The notes below the pieces were generated by a model, which searched no databases, had not been told where the DNA came from, and was given only the letters and a program-made list of their open reading frames with translations. The position numbers and the translations under genes were made by a program. DNA of 64,000 bases, from contig NC_054390.1 of the NCBI RefSeq assembly GCF_001625195.1, positions 5,181,222 through 5,245,221 on the forward strand, written 5' to 3'. Position 1 is the first letter of the stretch; each line of letters begins with the position of its first letter. The DNA comes from Drechmeria coniospora. Its lineage: Eukaryota > Ascomycota > Sordariomycetes > Hypocreales > Ophiocordycipitaceae. Below are positions 33,815-43,822 of this stretch, in pieces.

Positions 33815-35590
33815 CTCGTAGTGGCATTACAAGCGCACGGGCCATTCCGCGGGTCTCACTCCAGCGACCGCGAGACGGTTGTTCGCAGCCATGGTGGCCC
33901 CAGTGGTGGACTCGCCTCCAACGTCTGGATGCACAGATGCGTTAACAAACGGGCCGGCCCCATCCATCGAATCCAGAGAATTGGGGCGCAGGCAATTGTC
34001 GGCACGTTTCTCACGGTGACAACGAGCGTAGCGGAAGCTGAAGCGAACATTGCCAGCGTGCAAGAACGTTTCTGGAGGCGGGCGATCAAGATGTGGACAA
34101 ACCTACACACCTTGCCACCAACTAACCCTCTTCGCAGCGCGACGTCCCGTATCCGGAAGTTCAGACGATAAACACGGTCTCCGTTTTACCAAGTTGCGAC
34201 GGCACTCAATGAGATCCCCATGGAGGAATTGGAAACGATCAACCCATTCACACTGGCTCCGTGGGCAAAGCGAGTACAAGCCATAATGGACGACGGAGAC
34301 GCTACCGCGGCGGCGCGGGCAGACCTAGGTTGGGCAGTTCGCATTGCAGTGAGCAGCTCAGCACGGAACGGACTAGTAGGAGTCGGCGGGGCCGTCGACC
34401 TCCCAGTGTCGGTACGGGGAGGACCGAAGGTTGAGCCATTCTCCTTCACACTCGGCACGAGGATGGAGCAGAACCCGTTCTCCGGAGAGCTGGCAGCCGT
34501 GGCATGTGCGCTTCGGCGCCTGCCGGAGCTGCGGTACCGCAGCATTGCACTCTTGACGAGCAACAAAGCAGCCGCCCTCACACTTCGCAACCCTCGCCAG
34601 CAGTCCGGCCAAGAGTATGTTGGATGCATATATGACTCCATCGAAGCACTCAGGCGCGACGGAAACATGGTGGCGGTCGAGTGGATACCTACCAGCGCTG
34701 GCAACAGGCTTCTGCAGAGTGCCAAGGCGCAGGCGCGTGATGCCATCAGGGAAGGCGCCATACCGTCGCTGAAATTCCCAAGAGTGCGATCGACGACGCT
34801 TAGTGTGGCTCGATCGAATGAATCACTGCATCGTTAAGCACATATCAGATGATGTCGGAAGGTTCTCGAAGAAAGTCGACGCTGCACTTCCAGGCAAGCA
34901 CACGTTGCAGCTATACGACAGACTGTCATGGAGAGAGGCAAATGTGCTGGCACAGCTCAGGACGGGCATGTCGAGGCTAAATGGCTATCTCAACAACATA
35001 GCAGCAGCAACGTCACAGCAATGCGCATGCGGATACGCAAAGGAGACGGCGGAGCATTTCTTGTTCCATTGCGCAAAATGGACAGAACAGCGCTCTGAAA
35101 TATTGCGGAGCAGCGAGGCACAAAGGGGAAATCTCTCCTTCTGCCTCGGAGGAAAGTCATTGTCGGACGATGCAAAATGGACACCAAATATGATGGCAGT
35201 TCGAGCGACAATTCGATTTGCGATAGCCACAGGGCGGCTTGACAACAAACGAGACTGAGAACGGGCCACGGCCATCACCCACCCTTCTTTGCTAACCTAA
35301 TCTCACCCAACACCTCGTGCCATGAACAGCAGGCACCGCTTCAGTCGCCGTAGATAGGACTCTGAACACTTGAAGAATAGCCTTCAAGTTTGCTTGCTAA
35401 TAATACAACCCCACGGGACCCCGTAGTGCGACGGAAATGCGACGGGCAAGCGAGGAGAGCACAGGCTACAGGCGAAATTGGACATGGTCGGGATGTTCAG
35501 GCGGCCATATCAAGACTGGGTAACGAGAATGTCAAATAAGCAGATAGTAGCCCTATTGGCCAGGTTGCCACCGGGCGTAATTAACTAGTG
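33815..35590 (+). mobile_element. 5'-truncated Tad-like LINE, copy 1 (ORF2 C-terminal half and 3' end)
   Basis: It starts inside the reverse-transcriptase thumb (LTPATARRLFAAMVAPVVD, then SNVWMH and RIQRIGAQAIVGTFLTV). It continues with a degenerate RNase H-like region (34200-34800, FSGELAAVACALRRLPEL and SIALLTSNKAA). It ends with the characteristic C-terminal CACGYAKETAEHFLFHC zinc-finger-like segment and stop at 35256-35258. The 3' untranslated region ends in TAATTAACTAGTGAGTGAGTGAG-type sequence, probably the tail. Several frameshifts (near 33860, 34170 and 34830) inactivate it. The element is the same family as the copy at 42.1 kb and probably the 5' fragment at 51 kb. Confidence 0.85.
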
Positions 35591-36485
35591 AGTGAGTGAG
35601 TGTACGCTGTCGTTTGCCCACAGAGGAGATGCCCACCTGATGATTCTTAACAGCCGCGACGACTCAGTCACTGTCTGCTTGTCGAATATTGGCACTCTCA
35701 GCACTGCCGTCCACTCATTCACTGCATCTCGGGTCTGCATTCTCTGGGCCACGAGTCCAAAAGATGCCGCGTCAGCTGCGAGATGTGAATGGCTCGTTTA
35801 GTACAACCAGATGAAACGGTTTACGTGTGTCTTTCACAGGACACTTCCCAGAGTTGATTCTGCGGCAGGGCGACTGGGCCCGGCCTTTCAACCATGTCTG
35901 CGACGAGCGCGACAAGGATATCGTCCTAAATTTGCTGACCGCAATTTCCACACCTTCGTGTCGTTTTGTGGCAAACTTGCCTTCAGCGACTCCTTTAATA
36001 GCTTTGTTATCTCAGCGTCAACAACTTTCCAGTCGAACGGATTGGCAGACACGACAGTGTCTCCGCGGTAGGATGGTTGAGAGAGATGTCACATCCACCC
36101 TGCGTAGATGAAGCACATTCAGCAATGTGCATTGAAGGGGTGCCAGTGAGCTGTGAATTGCTGCAGGATTGGCAGGCGCAGCGCATCTGGAGACATGCTT
36201 CACAAGCACATGTTTATTTACTCCCCAGTGATCACTACATCCGACCGTGAGGGGTAACCAGCAGGTTCGGGCACGGTCCGATTTGGGTCATACAGGCGTG
36301 GCCAAACCTAACATTCGGCCTTGTCGAGGCCCGTGACGACCACGGCAAGTGGGGTGAGAAGCAGCTTCCTTGTCGAGGATGACGCGGCAATTGGTCAGCA
36401 GCAGATTCTTATCGCCTCCTGGTCGAGACACGGCTGTTTTTCTCGACTCTTCTCCAGACGCCCTCTCTATCGCGCTCCTCCCAAG
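35591..36485. other. Unassigned region upstream of the RecQ gene
   Basis: Overlapping short plus-strand frames (35592-35801, 35811-36111) have no recognisable domains. The last part is presumably the promoter and leader of the RecQ gene; the open frame extends upstream to 36321, so a longer N-terminus is possible. Confidence 0.35.
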
Positions 36486-39113
36486 ATGGACGACGTCGAC
36501 TTTGACTCGAGCGACGAGCTCTTTGACGGCATCGACAGTCAGGACCTGCTTCCTTCGCAGAAGCGCAAGCGCCAGGACCAAGATGAGCATGACGACGCTG
36601 CCTCTGCCGACACGAAACACCAAAGACGCGATGCGTCGCACGGTGCCCTCGCCCGTCGGATCCTGACCGGAAAGTGCGGCTACCACAGCTTCAATCACCA
36701 GCAGGAGGCTGCCATCGGCCGCGTCCTGGCTGGCGAAAACACGCTCGTTATCTTCCCAACGAGCGCTGGCAAGTCCCTTTGCTATCAGGTAACGATTCGT
36801 TCACGCTCCCACCTCATCGTCGCTGCCGTCACTCCGAGTCCTCACCAAACCCCCCGCAAGATTCCAGCCATTGCCTTCGAGGAGCTCGAGACTACTAACG
36901 CCTCCAGAGCCCCCGGCCAGTCCGGAATCAGCATTGTCGTGTCACCATTGATCGCTCTCATGAAGGATCAAATAGATGCCTTGCAAAGCCGCGGTATTCC
37001 TGTAGCGTCCATGAACTCTACAAAGACTTATGAGCAGCAGCAGCTCACCCGCATCGCCTTGCAAAAGGGACAAATCCGCCTTCTGTATTGCGCCCCCGAG
37101 AGACTCAACAACGAGACCTTCATCGAGAACATGAAAACTGTCCCCGGAGGCGTTCGACCCGTCGCTGTCGACGAGGCCCACTGCATCTCCGAGGTTTGAC
37201 TCTTCCCTCTCTAGATCCGTTCAGCTCGATTCGGCTAACTTTCCCATGCGACAGTGGGGCCATTCATTCCGCCCTGAATATGTCAAAGGTGTGGAAGCCC
37301 TTCGTTCAGCCATTCCGTCTCAAAGCTAACCAGTGCCCTTCAGTCGCTCGGTTCGCTCAAGAGATCAACGCCGAGCGAGTCGTCTGCCTGACTGCCACCT
37401 CCACCCCCAAGGTTGCCGACGATGTTTGCAAGGCATTCAACATACGTGTGTTTTCCGCACTTCTCCATACAGGCCCAAGTTCGCTCCCGCCTCACAACAG
37501 CCGACTACACAATGTCACGAATAACGCCATCACAATCTCCATCTCTACGCGGAATCTGTCCAACAAAAGCAAGACAAGTTTGAAAAATCCTTTGCGTTTC
37601 TGAAGTCGCACCCCTGGTCCAACTCTTATATACGTCACCTTGCAAGCGGTCCGTTGCTGCATCCTCTCCTTCCGCCAGTGGTCCGGTACCAAACTGACAA
37701 GTCGTAGCAAGCAGAGTTGCTCGCCAAGGATCTCACGCGTCAAGGCTTCCATGCTGAGGCATTTCATGCGGGCATGGGAGCCGAAGTGAAGCAGCAGATC
37801 AAGGATGACTTTATGGCATCCAAGATTCCGATTGTAGGTAAACGACATCAACCGGACATGACAGGCGCCAACACATCAACGATTGCAGGTTTGTGCAACC
37901 ATCGCGTTCGGCATGGGTATCGACAAGCAAGGTATGCCAACTTCCCAACCCCTCTGGGCATGCCCTGACCACGTCAGATATCCGGAATGTCGTTCATTGG
38001 GACATCCCGGCCACTGTCGGGGAATACACCCAGCAAATCGGTCGCGCCGGTCGAGACGGCAAGGTGAGCCACTGCATGCTCTACATCTGCCACGAAGACT
38101 TCTATATCCGAGAGAACTTTGCCCGTGGGGACCTCCCGTCACGGACGTCTCTAAAGGCCCTGCTGGAAGACGCCTTTCACGAGGACGCCGTCTTGTTACC
38201 CGTTGAAGGGGTCATAAATGCGAACCACAATGCTCAATCCAAAGACTTTGACATACGGCTCTCGCCGCTGAGCATCATATATGCGTCGCTGGAACTCCGC
38301 TTTGGGCTCATCCGGGCCATCACACCGGAGTATACATAGTATTCCTTCGAGGCAACAGCCAAGTACTACCCATCGTTGAAAGCGGACAAGTCCGAGGAGG
38401 GAAAGGTCATCTTTTCCAATGCCCGCAAGGCGGCGAAATACCACCACATTGACGTCTCCGGTGTCGCGAGAGCAACTGGCCTTCTGCGTGCAGATCTCGT
38501 CAGGAAACTGAACCAGCTGGAAGAACGGGAGTGCATCAAGCTTAAGGCCAGCGGGATCGAGCATCGATATCGCATCCTCAAGCCTCTTCCATCAATAGAT
38601 GGCGCCATCGTTAAACTGGTGGACGAACTGTACGCCGACCTTGAGTTTCAGGAGGAAGCCATGCGTCGGGTTCGGCAAATGGCTGATCTGATAACCGGGG
38701 CCAATTGCTTCGCCTTGGCCCTCGCCGAGCACTTTGGGATGAAGCTCCCAGATGGAAAAAGGATTTGTGGACATTGCACCTTCTGTCTCCTGGGAAGGCG
38801 GGTCGTCTTGCCACTCACCCCCCCTAAAGCAGTCGACAGGGCGGGAATCGAGCGTATCCTTCAGGCCTGTGACGTCCGAGACGATCCGAGGTTCTTGGCT
38901 CGTGTTACGTTTGGCATCAAAAGCCCCAGAGTCAAGCAGTTGAAGTTGGACAAGTCGTCGGTGTTTAGATCCTTGGCCGACCACGACTTCAAGGTGAGTA
39001 ACTCGCATGCGCGAATATGGGGCCTTGAAGCTGACGGAGACATCCAGACACTGCTGAAGGAGTTTACCGCCGCGTGCGAGCGTTGCAACTATCGTGCTGC
39101 ACCCGTCGCATAA
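36486..39113 (+). pseudogene. RecQ-family DNA helicase, nearly complete, two lesions
   Basis: From ATG 36486 (MDDVDFDSSDEL) the exons give motif I TSAGKSLCYQ, motif Ia SGISIVVSPLIALMKDQ, motif II VDEAHCISE, WGHSFRPEYVK, motif III CLTATSTPKVADD, motif V ATIAFGMGIDKQ and motif VI GEYTQQIGRAGRDGK. A RecQ-C-like zinc segment (CGHCTFC) and winged-helix part follow, to TAA at 39111-39113. Introns read as GT-AG at 36789-36860, 37194-37254, 37289-37343, about 37640-37710, about 37835-37890 and about 37935-37978. Lesions: an extra base near 37615 (SHP then GPTLIYVT in the next frame) and TAG at 38337-38339. Other motifs are clean, so loss is recent. Strand-separating 3'-5' helicases of this family act in recombination and repair. 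Confidence 0.85.
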
Positions 39114-39120
39114 ATGGTAA

Positions 39121-39599
39121 TATATACACGAGAACTGAAAGAAAGAGTGGGTTGAGTCCTCAAAGAAGCTAATTGAGACGCTGTGGGACGAATACAAACC
39201 CGTGGAGTTACCTCTTCCATTTTGCGAGGTACCGTCAACAACTAGGAACGAGTTCTTGAATTGGAGGAACAAGCATCTGCAGCCATTATTATCACAGACG
39301 AGTATGAGCGCTATTGTAAAGCTGAGCAAGTTTATAGGTTCACAAGCGCCATTGCATAGTAGCTAGAAGAAACGCAGCAGAAAAACTACCCCAGCCTGAG
39401 CAATATGGCGGTGGACATACTATCGATTCCTGCAATGTCTGCGGAGCCCGAACTACTCTTCTCTGGGGCGAAGATAACCATTACAGGCCGCCGAAATCGG
39501 TTGGGGAGTGATGTAATTGAAGCATTGGAGTGCTTGAAGTCGTGCTTCGGGATACAAGACTTTCAAGGAGACGTTGCTTCGGCCGCGGAAGTCGGATGA
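39121..39599 (+). mobile_element. hAT transposase C-terminal fragment (dimerisation domain)
   Basis: It begins at the linker (EWVESSKKLIETLWDEYKP) and carries the hAT C-terminal dimerisation motif MAVDILSIPAMSAEPE, followed by LFSGAKITITGRRNRLG and IEALECLKSCFG, ending at 39599. Two stops precede it (39357-39363). It starts only 8 bp after the RecQ stop codon. The following 190 bp (39600-39790) are AT-rich with repeated CAATAT/ATATTG words in both orientations, perhaps the element's terminal region. Confidence 0.8.
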
Positions 39600-39790
39600 A
39601 GATCACGTGGAATATACGAGATATATTGTCACACTGCCAATATATTGGATTCTTGGCAATACAATACAATATGCGCCCTCGTCATATTGCGTAATACAAT
39701 ATGCACCACCTGGCAATATAATAATATTGCGGAGGTTCCATATTGCCAATATACGTATTGTTCATATTATTAGCAACACTGAGTGTAAAT
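39600..39790. repeat. AT-rich block of CAATAT/ATATTG inverted words
   Basis: Short words such as TGCCAATATATTGG, GGCAATACAATACAATATG, GGCAATATAATAATATTGC and TTGCCAATATACGTATTG alternate in both orientations, so the block can form several small hairpins. It lies directly after the hAT C-terminus and may be its subterminal repeat region. Confidence 0.5.
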
Positions 39791-39899
39791 TATTAACCGT
39801 ACGATCTCCATCTGCCAGCAGAATGATTGGAAGAGCAACATCGCTAACCCATTGTTGGTCTTCGACGGTCATGCAACCTGTTGTTGGCAAACGACTGTA

Positions 39900-40414
39900 T
39901 AGCGAGAGGGCCCGCCGACTCGCAATAGATCAAGGTCCTCGTCGGACGGGACCGGGAGCAGGAGATCTCGTACCCGACGCAGCTGCAAGAGACCTGGCGT
40001 ATCTTCGGCGCTGCCGGCCTTACCGCGTCGAAGAAGACGCACCTCCCGCGCAGGGTAGGCGCCCAGGACGCGGAGACCCACGGCACGTCGCTCGCCCAGA
40101 TCTCACAGGCCGGCCACTGGAACCAGAGCGTGCTCTGCCAGGCATATCTTACGCACCTACCACGCCAGTTCATGCGTATCGTCGCCGGCTTCTCGCCGTC
40201 CCCGGGGGACTACTTCCTCGCGCGTGCGGCCCACGAACCCCCGTACGTCTTACAAAAGCAGCTCTGGCCGTGGATAGAGGAGTGGGAGCCCCGCTTTGAG
40301 GCGCGCGCACGCCAGCAATGCTGGGCAGAAGGTGGCCTCGATGATGACGACCTGGCCGCTGACGGCTTCCTTGCCTCCGGTGGTGGTCCTCAAACACTGA
40401 TCAAGGCTCTGTAG
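39900..40414 (+). mobile_element. Crypton-type tyrosine recombinase, C-terminal fragment
   Basis: In the frame ending at TAG 40412-40414 the translation reads FGAAGLTASKKTHLPRR, GTSLAQISQAGHWNQSVLC, then QAYLTHLPRQFMRIVAGFSP and a YFLARA box. The pattern H-x-x-R, AGHWN and a downstream Y with LP..FMR..AGF is that of the catalytic C-terminus of fungal Crypton/DUF3504-type recombinases. The sequence is strongly GC-rich, unlike the AT-rich block beside it. The N-terminal half and any termini are absent. A Starship captain (DUF3435) is a less good fit because of the AGHWN...LP motif spacing. Confidence 0.65.
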
Positions 40415-40505
40415 AGAAATTCCCGGCTCTAGTTAAGCAGACGATCCCTCGACACTTACCTGCACACCGTGTGCGTACCTACCTATTGGGCCCCATCACA
40501 TGTGG

Positions 40506-40536
40506 GTCAGTAAGGGTAAACTTTACCCTTGCTGAC
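40506..40536. repeat. 31-bp near-perfect palindrome
   Basis: GTCAGTAAGGGTAAA and TTTACCCTTGCTGAC face each other around a central C, with 14 of 15 positions paired. It lies about 170 bp upstream of the JmjC start codon. It could be a dimeric regulator-binding site or the remnant of a small inverted-repeat element. Confidence 0.7.
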
Positions 40537-40702
40537 TCATCAACCCCAGGCTTTCCATGAACGGCACGGTAGGAGGCTGGCAGAAACTCATCGCTCGCCA
40601 GTAACCTACTGTTATGCACAACCAGCCTCAATCTTTGCTTGGGCGTCGCAATATCGACTCCCGAGACGATTTGAAGTGCGGACACTCGCCGAATGAATAT
40701 AC

Positions 40703-42060
40703 ATGGCGGCGACGCTCTCTAACCCGCCTGACTTCGAGGAAAGGCTCAATTGCCTCGAGGAGGAATTTCCCAAGATTCGCAGCACAATCTCCCTGCTACT
40801 GAAGCAAAACCAACCTTCACAACAAACTGCATTGGCGACCCCAAGCCCCAGAACGCGATCACAGCGATCGGGCCTGTTTACGGCGCCGGACTGGGCAGTA
40901 CAGATAAAAGACGCGTTCGAGCGATGCTCACGCGAAATTGCAGACTTGCGGAGGATCGCAACCGCGTCAACTTCAGGTCCGAACGATGATAACCCGGATA
41001 AGAGCGAGGACAATCACCAGACGAATCTGAACATCCGAACCAAGCAACCTGAACCGAAAACCAATGGGAATGTCGCGGTTCTTCATGCTGCTGACGAGCC
41101 GTGGTCTATATCCAGTGAACCATCTAGCGCGGGCGATGATGGCGATTCCGAGTCTTCGAGCACGCATGAGACGGACGACTCGGAAAGAATTGACGAGGGT
41201 GACATGACCAGACCGAAGCCAAGTCAGTTTCATCTCACACAAGGAGATATGGGACGCAACCTAATACCCAACATGGTGCCATACCGTGAGGACTCTCTGT
41301 TTGCTGGCAAGCTCACTGCAGACCTCCCTCGTGTCGGCTGGAGCAAGGTGCTCGAGAGTCTTTCGTCGATCACTGGAGACGGTCATCAACTCGGAGTCCG
41401 GTTCAGGGCACGCAAGGGGTTCACAAACCTCTGGATAGCTGCCCCCCCACCCGGCTCCCTTGAGGCGATACCGGTACCTCCGGATGCCGACACAGAATAT
41501 CGGCAAGGCCTAGAGACGTTCCTTGACAACCTCATCGAAGACCCGCCGAAGACAGAGATACCTTATTACGTTGGCCCGGTACCACACTATGAGGGCATGT
41601 TAAGTGCGGGTGCCGACCTGGAGAAGCTCCCGCAGATGGATGGCGTCAACAAACATTACATTACATTCACATTGAGGACAAGAACTCAGGCACTGCATTC
41701 CATCGCGAAGATGGCGGGCTCCGCTCATGCAACCTTACCATGCACGGTATCAAGGTCTGGATCCTTATTCACACTGACGACGACGACAAATTCGAGAGGT
41801 TTGTGCGCGCACAGGCCAGGACCAACAATTGTGCTCAATTCGTTCGTCATCTGTCAATGCTCGTTCCTCCGAAAGCCCTCCGCGAGCACGGCATTAGGTT
41901 CGACGTTTGCTGCACCAGGCCTGGGGAGATGATTCTTACGGATCCCGGCCAATACCATGCTGTCATAAACCGGACGAGCTGCCTAGCAATGTGTATTAAC
42001 TTCATCCTTCCTGGCGATGATCTAGGCATCAACGGCCTCGCAGTCTGTGCGAAGTGTGGC
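40703..42060 (+). pseudogene. JmjC-domain protein (KDM4-like fold), frameshifted, 3' end lost to a LINE
   Basis: ATG 40703 opens a 310-codon region with a heptad-rich N-terminus, a long acidic Ser/Thr-rich segment and a more globular part ending MDGVNKHY near 41665. The JmjC core continues in another frame: YIHIEDKNSGTAFHREDGG, then KVWILIHTDDDDKFERFV, CAQFVRHLSMLVPPKAL and PGQYHAVINRTSCLAMCINF. The iron ligands H (41701-41703), E (41707-41709) and distal H (41956-41958) are all present, so the catalytic pocket was intact when the frame broke. Similarity fades at about 42060 and LINE sequence takes over by 42134. The lesion at about 41660 could be an indel or a missed intron. Such proteins are Fe(II)/2-oxoglutarate dioxygenases, usually histone demethylases. 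Confidence 0.7.
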
Positions 42061-42133
42061 TTGTACTCGTTCAGCGCCCTGGACTCGAGCTTGTTAAGGT
42101 GGACGACCGCGCCACTGCCAGTTCGAGGAAGCG

Positions 42134-43440
42134 TTGGACTGGAAGAGCAGAAGCGGTGCGAGTTTCGAGGCGGACAAGACAGCCATCATACATTTCACCC
42201 GCCGAGCGTGCAAGGTGGACCCGGAACCCTTCACGATCAAGGGACAGCTGGTCAAACCGAAAACCCAGGTCAAGGTTCTAGAAGTGATCATAGACTCCCG
42301 TCTCAAGTACAAAGAACCGATCAAGGGACAGCTGGTCAAACCGAAAACCCAGGTCAAGGTTCTAGAAGTGATCATAGACTCCCGTCTCAAGTACAAAGAA
42401 CACATTGCAATAGCAGCGACCAAGGGCTTAGAGGCGGCCCTGGAGTTACAGCGTCTTCGAGGTCTTACCGCGGCTACAGCACGGCAGCTCTTTACAGCCA
42501 TGGTGGCACCGGTGGTGGATTACGCCTCGAATGTCTGGATGCACGCGTGCAAAGACAGGAAAGGCAATCCAGTGCAGCGAGTCCAGAAGATTGGAGCACA
42601 AGCGATTGTGGGAACATTTCTCACGGTGGCGACGAGCGTGGCGGAAGCCGAGGCGCACATCCCAAGCGCTCAGGAGAGGTTCTGGAGGAGGGCGATCAAG
42701 CTGTGGACCGACCTCCATACCCTCCCGAAGACGAACCCCCTACGGGCGTGTACGTCTCGCATTCAGAAGTCCAGAAGAAGTTTCCAATCACCCTTCTACC
42801 CAGTAGCCATGGCGGTCAACGAGATACCAATGGATGAATTGGAAACAATCAATCCATTCACGCTATCGCCATGGGAAGAAAGAACACAGACGAGAGTGGA
42901 TGTCGAAGGTGACCCAGGTTCGGGACAGCCGGACGCAGGTTGGGCAGTATGTGTCGCCGTGACTAGCTCAGCGCGAAACAGTGTTGTAGGAATCGGTGCA
43001 GCCATTGACGTCCCGATTTCCGTGAGAGGAGGCCCGAAGATCGAGCGGTATTCCTTCACGCTGGGCATGAGGACAGAGCAGAGCCCGTTTTCGGGAGAGC
43101 TGGCAGCAATGGCATACGCGTTGAAGCAGTTGCCTGAGCTGAGACACCGCAGCGTGGCACTGCTAACTAGCAATAAGGCGGCCGTGCTCACAATTCGGAA
43201 CCCGCACCAGCAATCAGGCCAAGGATATGTCGAGAGTATATATAATTCCATCAGCACACAGCGCACAGGAGCGTAGCGGAGGGAGCATCACAAGAGTGAA
43301 ATGGTGTAGACCAAGTGAGGTGGTAGCCACGTTCAAGTAATGCACCTCGAGGAGTACCCCCGGAGGGAGACTGGCGGCTATCCCTGATGCCGCGTCGACA
43401 TCGGGTGACTTTGACGCGCTAGAATATTCTCTAGTGGATA
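42134..43440 (+). mobile_element. Truncated Tad-like LINE, copy 2
   Basis: It contains reverse-transcriptase end and thumb sequence (SGASFEADKTAIIHFTRR, LTAATARQLFTAMVAPVVD, YASNVWMHAC, RVQKIGAQAIVGTFLTV) and the RNase H-like region FSGELAAMAYALKQLPEL. It is in one frame to a TAG at 43274-43276, and then runs into decayed text. It is parallel to copy 1 (33.8 kb) but starts further upstream and ends earlier. An 84-bp in-frame tandem duplication lies at 42235-42402. Confidence 0.85.
42235..42402 (+). repeat. 84-bp in-frame tandem duplication inside LINE ORF2
   Basis: Two adjacent 84-bp copies (42235-42318 and 42319-42402) both encode IKGQLVKPKTQVKVLEVIID and the following residues. They are almost identical and keep the frame. 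Because they are more alike than the LINE copies are to one another, the duplication is recent. Confidence 0.9.
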
Positions 43441-43822
43441 TACCTTGCTAATGACTAGACAAGCTAATACCGCTGGACGAAACATGAACGCCTTTCCTTG
43501 GGCAAAGGTGGGGCCTGATGGTCGATTCGGGGTTCCTACATAAGTCAGACTCCCCCAAGGTGGGCACCCCCCAAGGTGGGCACCCCATTTGACGATCAGG
43601 CGGCCAACTTTGAAGCCGAAAAAAACAGTATTATTAGGGCCGCGATAATTAAATAAAGTATCTAGAGTATCTATTCAAGCTGCCATTCAAAGCAGAGGCT
43701 TTCAAATTCGAAGCTAGAAGTTAAGGCGGCTGCTGGGACCGGATATAGTACCTGACGTAGTCTGGCTCGAGTCTCAACGATCGTACCAATCTGTGTAAAG
43801 CGCTCGTTGGGATCTTGGGCTA

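Noticed and set aside
36288..36698. 136-codon minus-strand frame over the RecQ start
   Set aside because: It is antisense to well-supported RecQ coding sequence and has no domain of its own.
39900..40414. Starship captain (DUF3435) recombinase
   Set aside because: The C-terminal motif order (H..R, AGHWN, LP..FMR..AGF) fits Crypton-type recombinases better, and no Starship-like boundary was seen.
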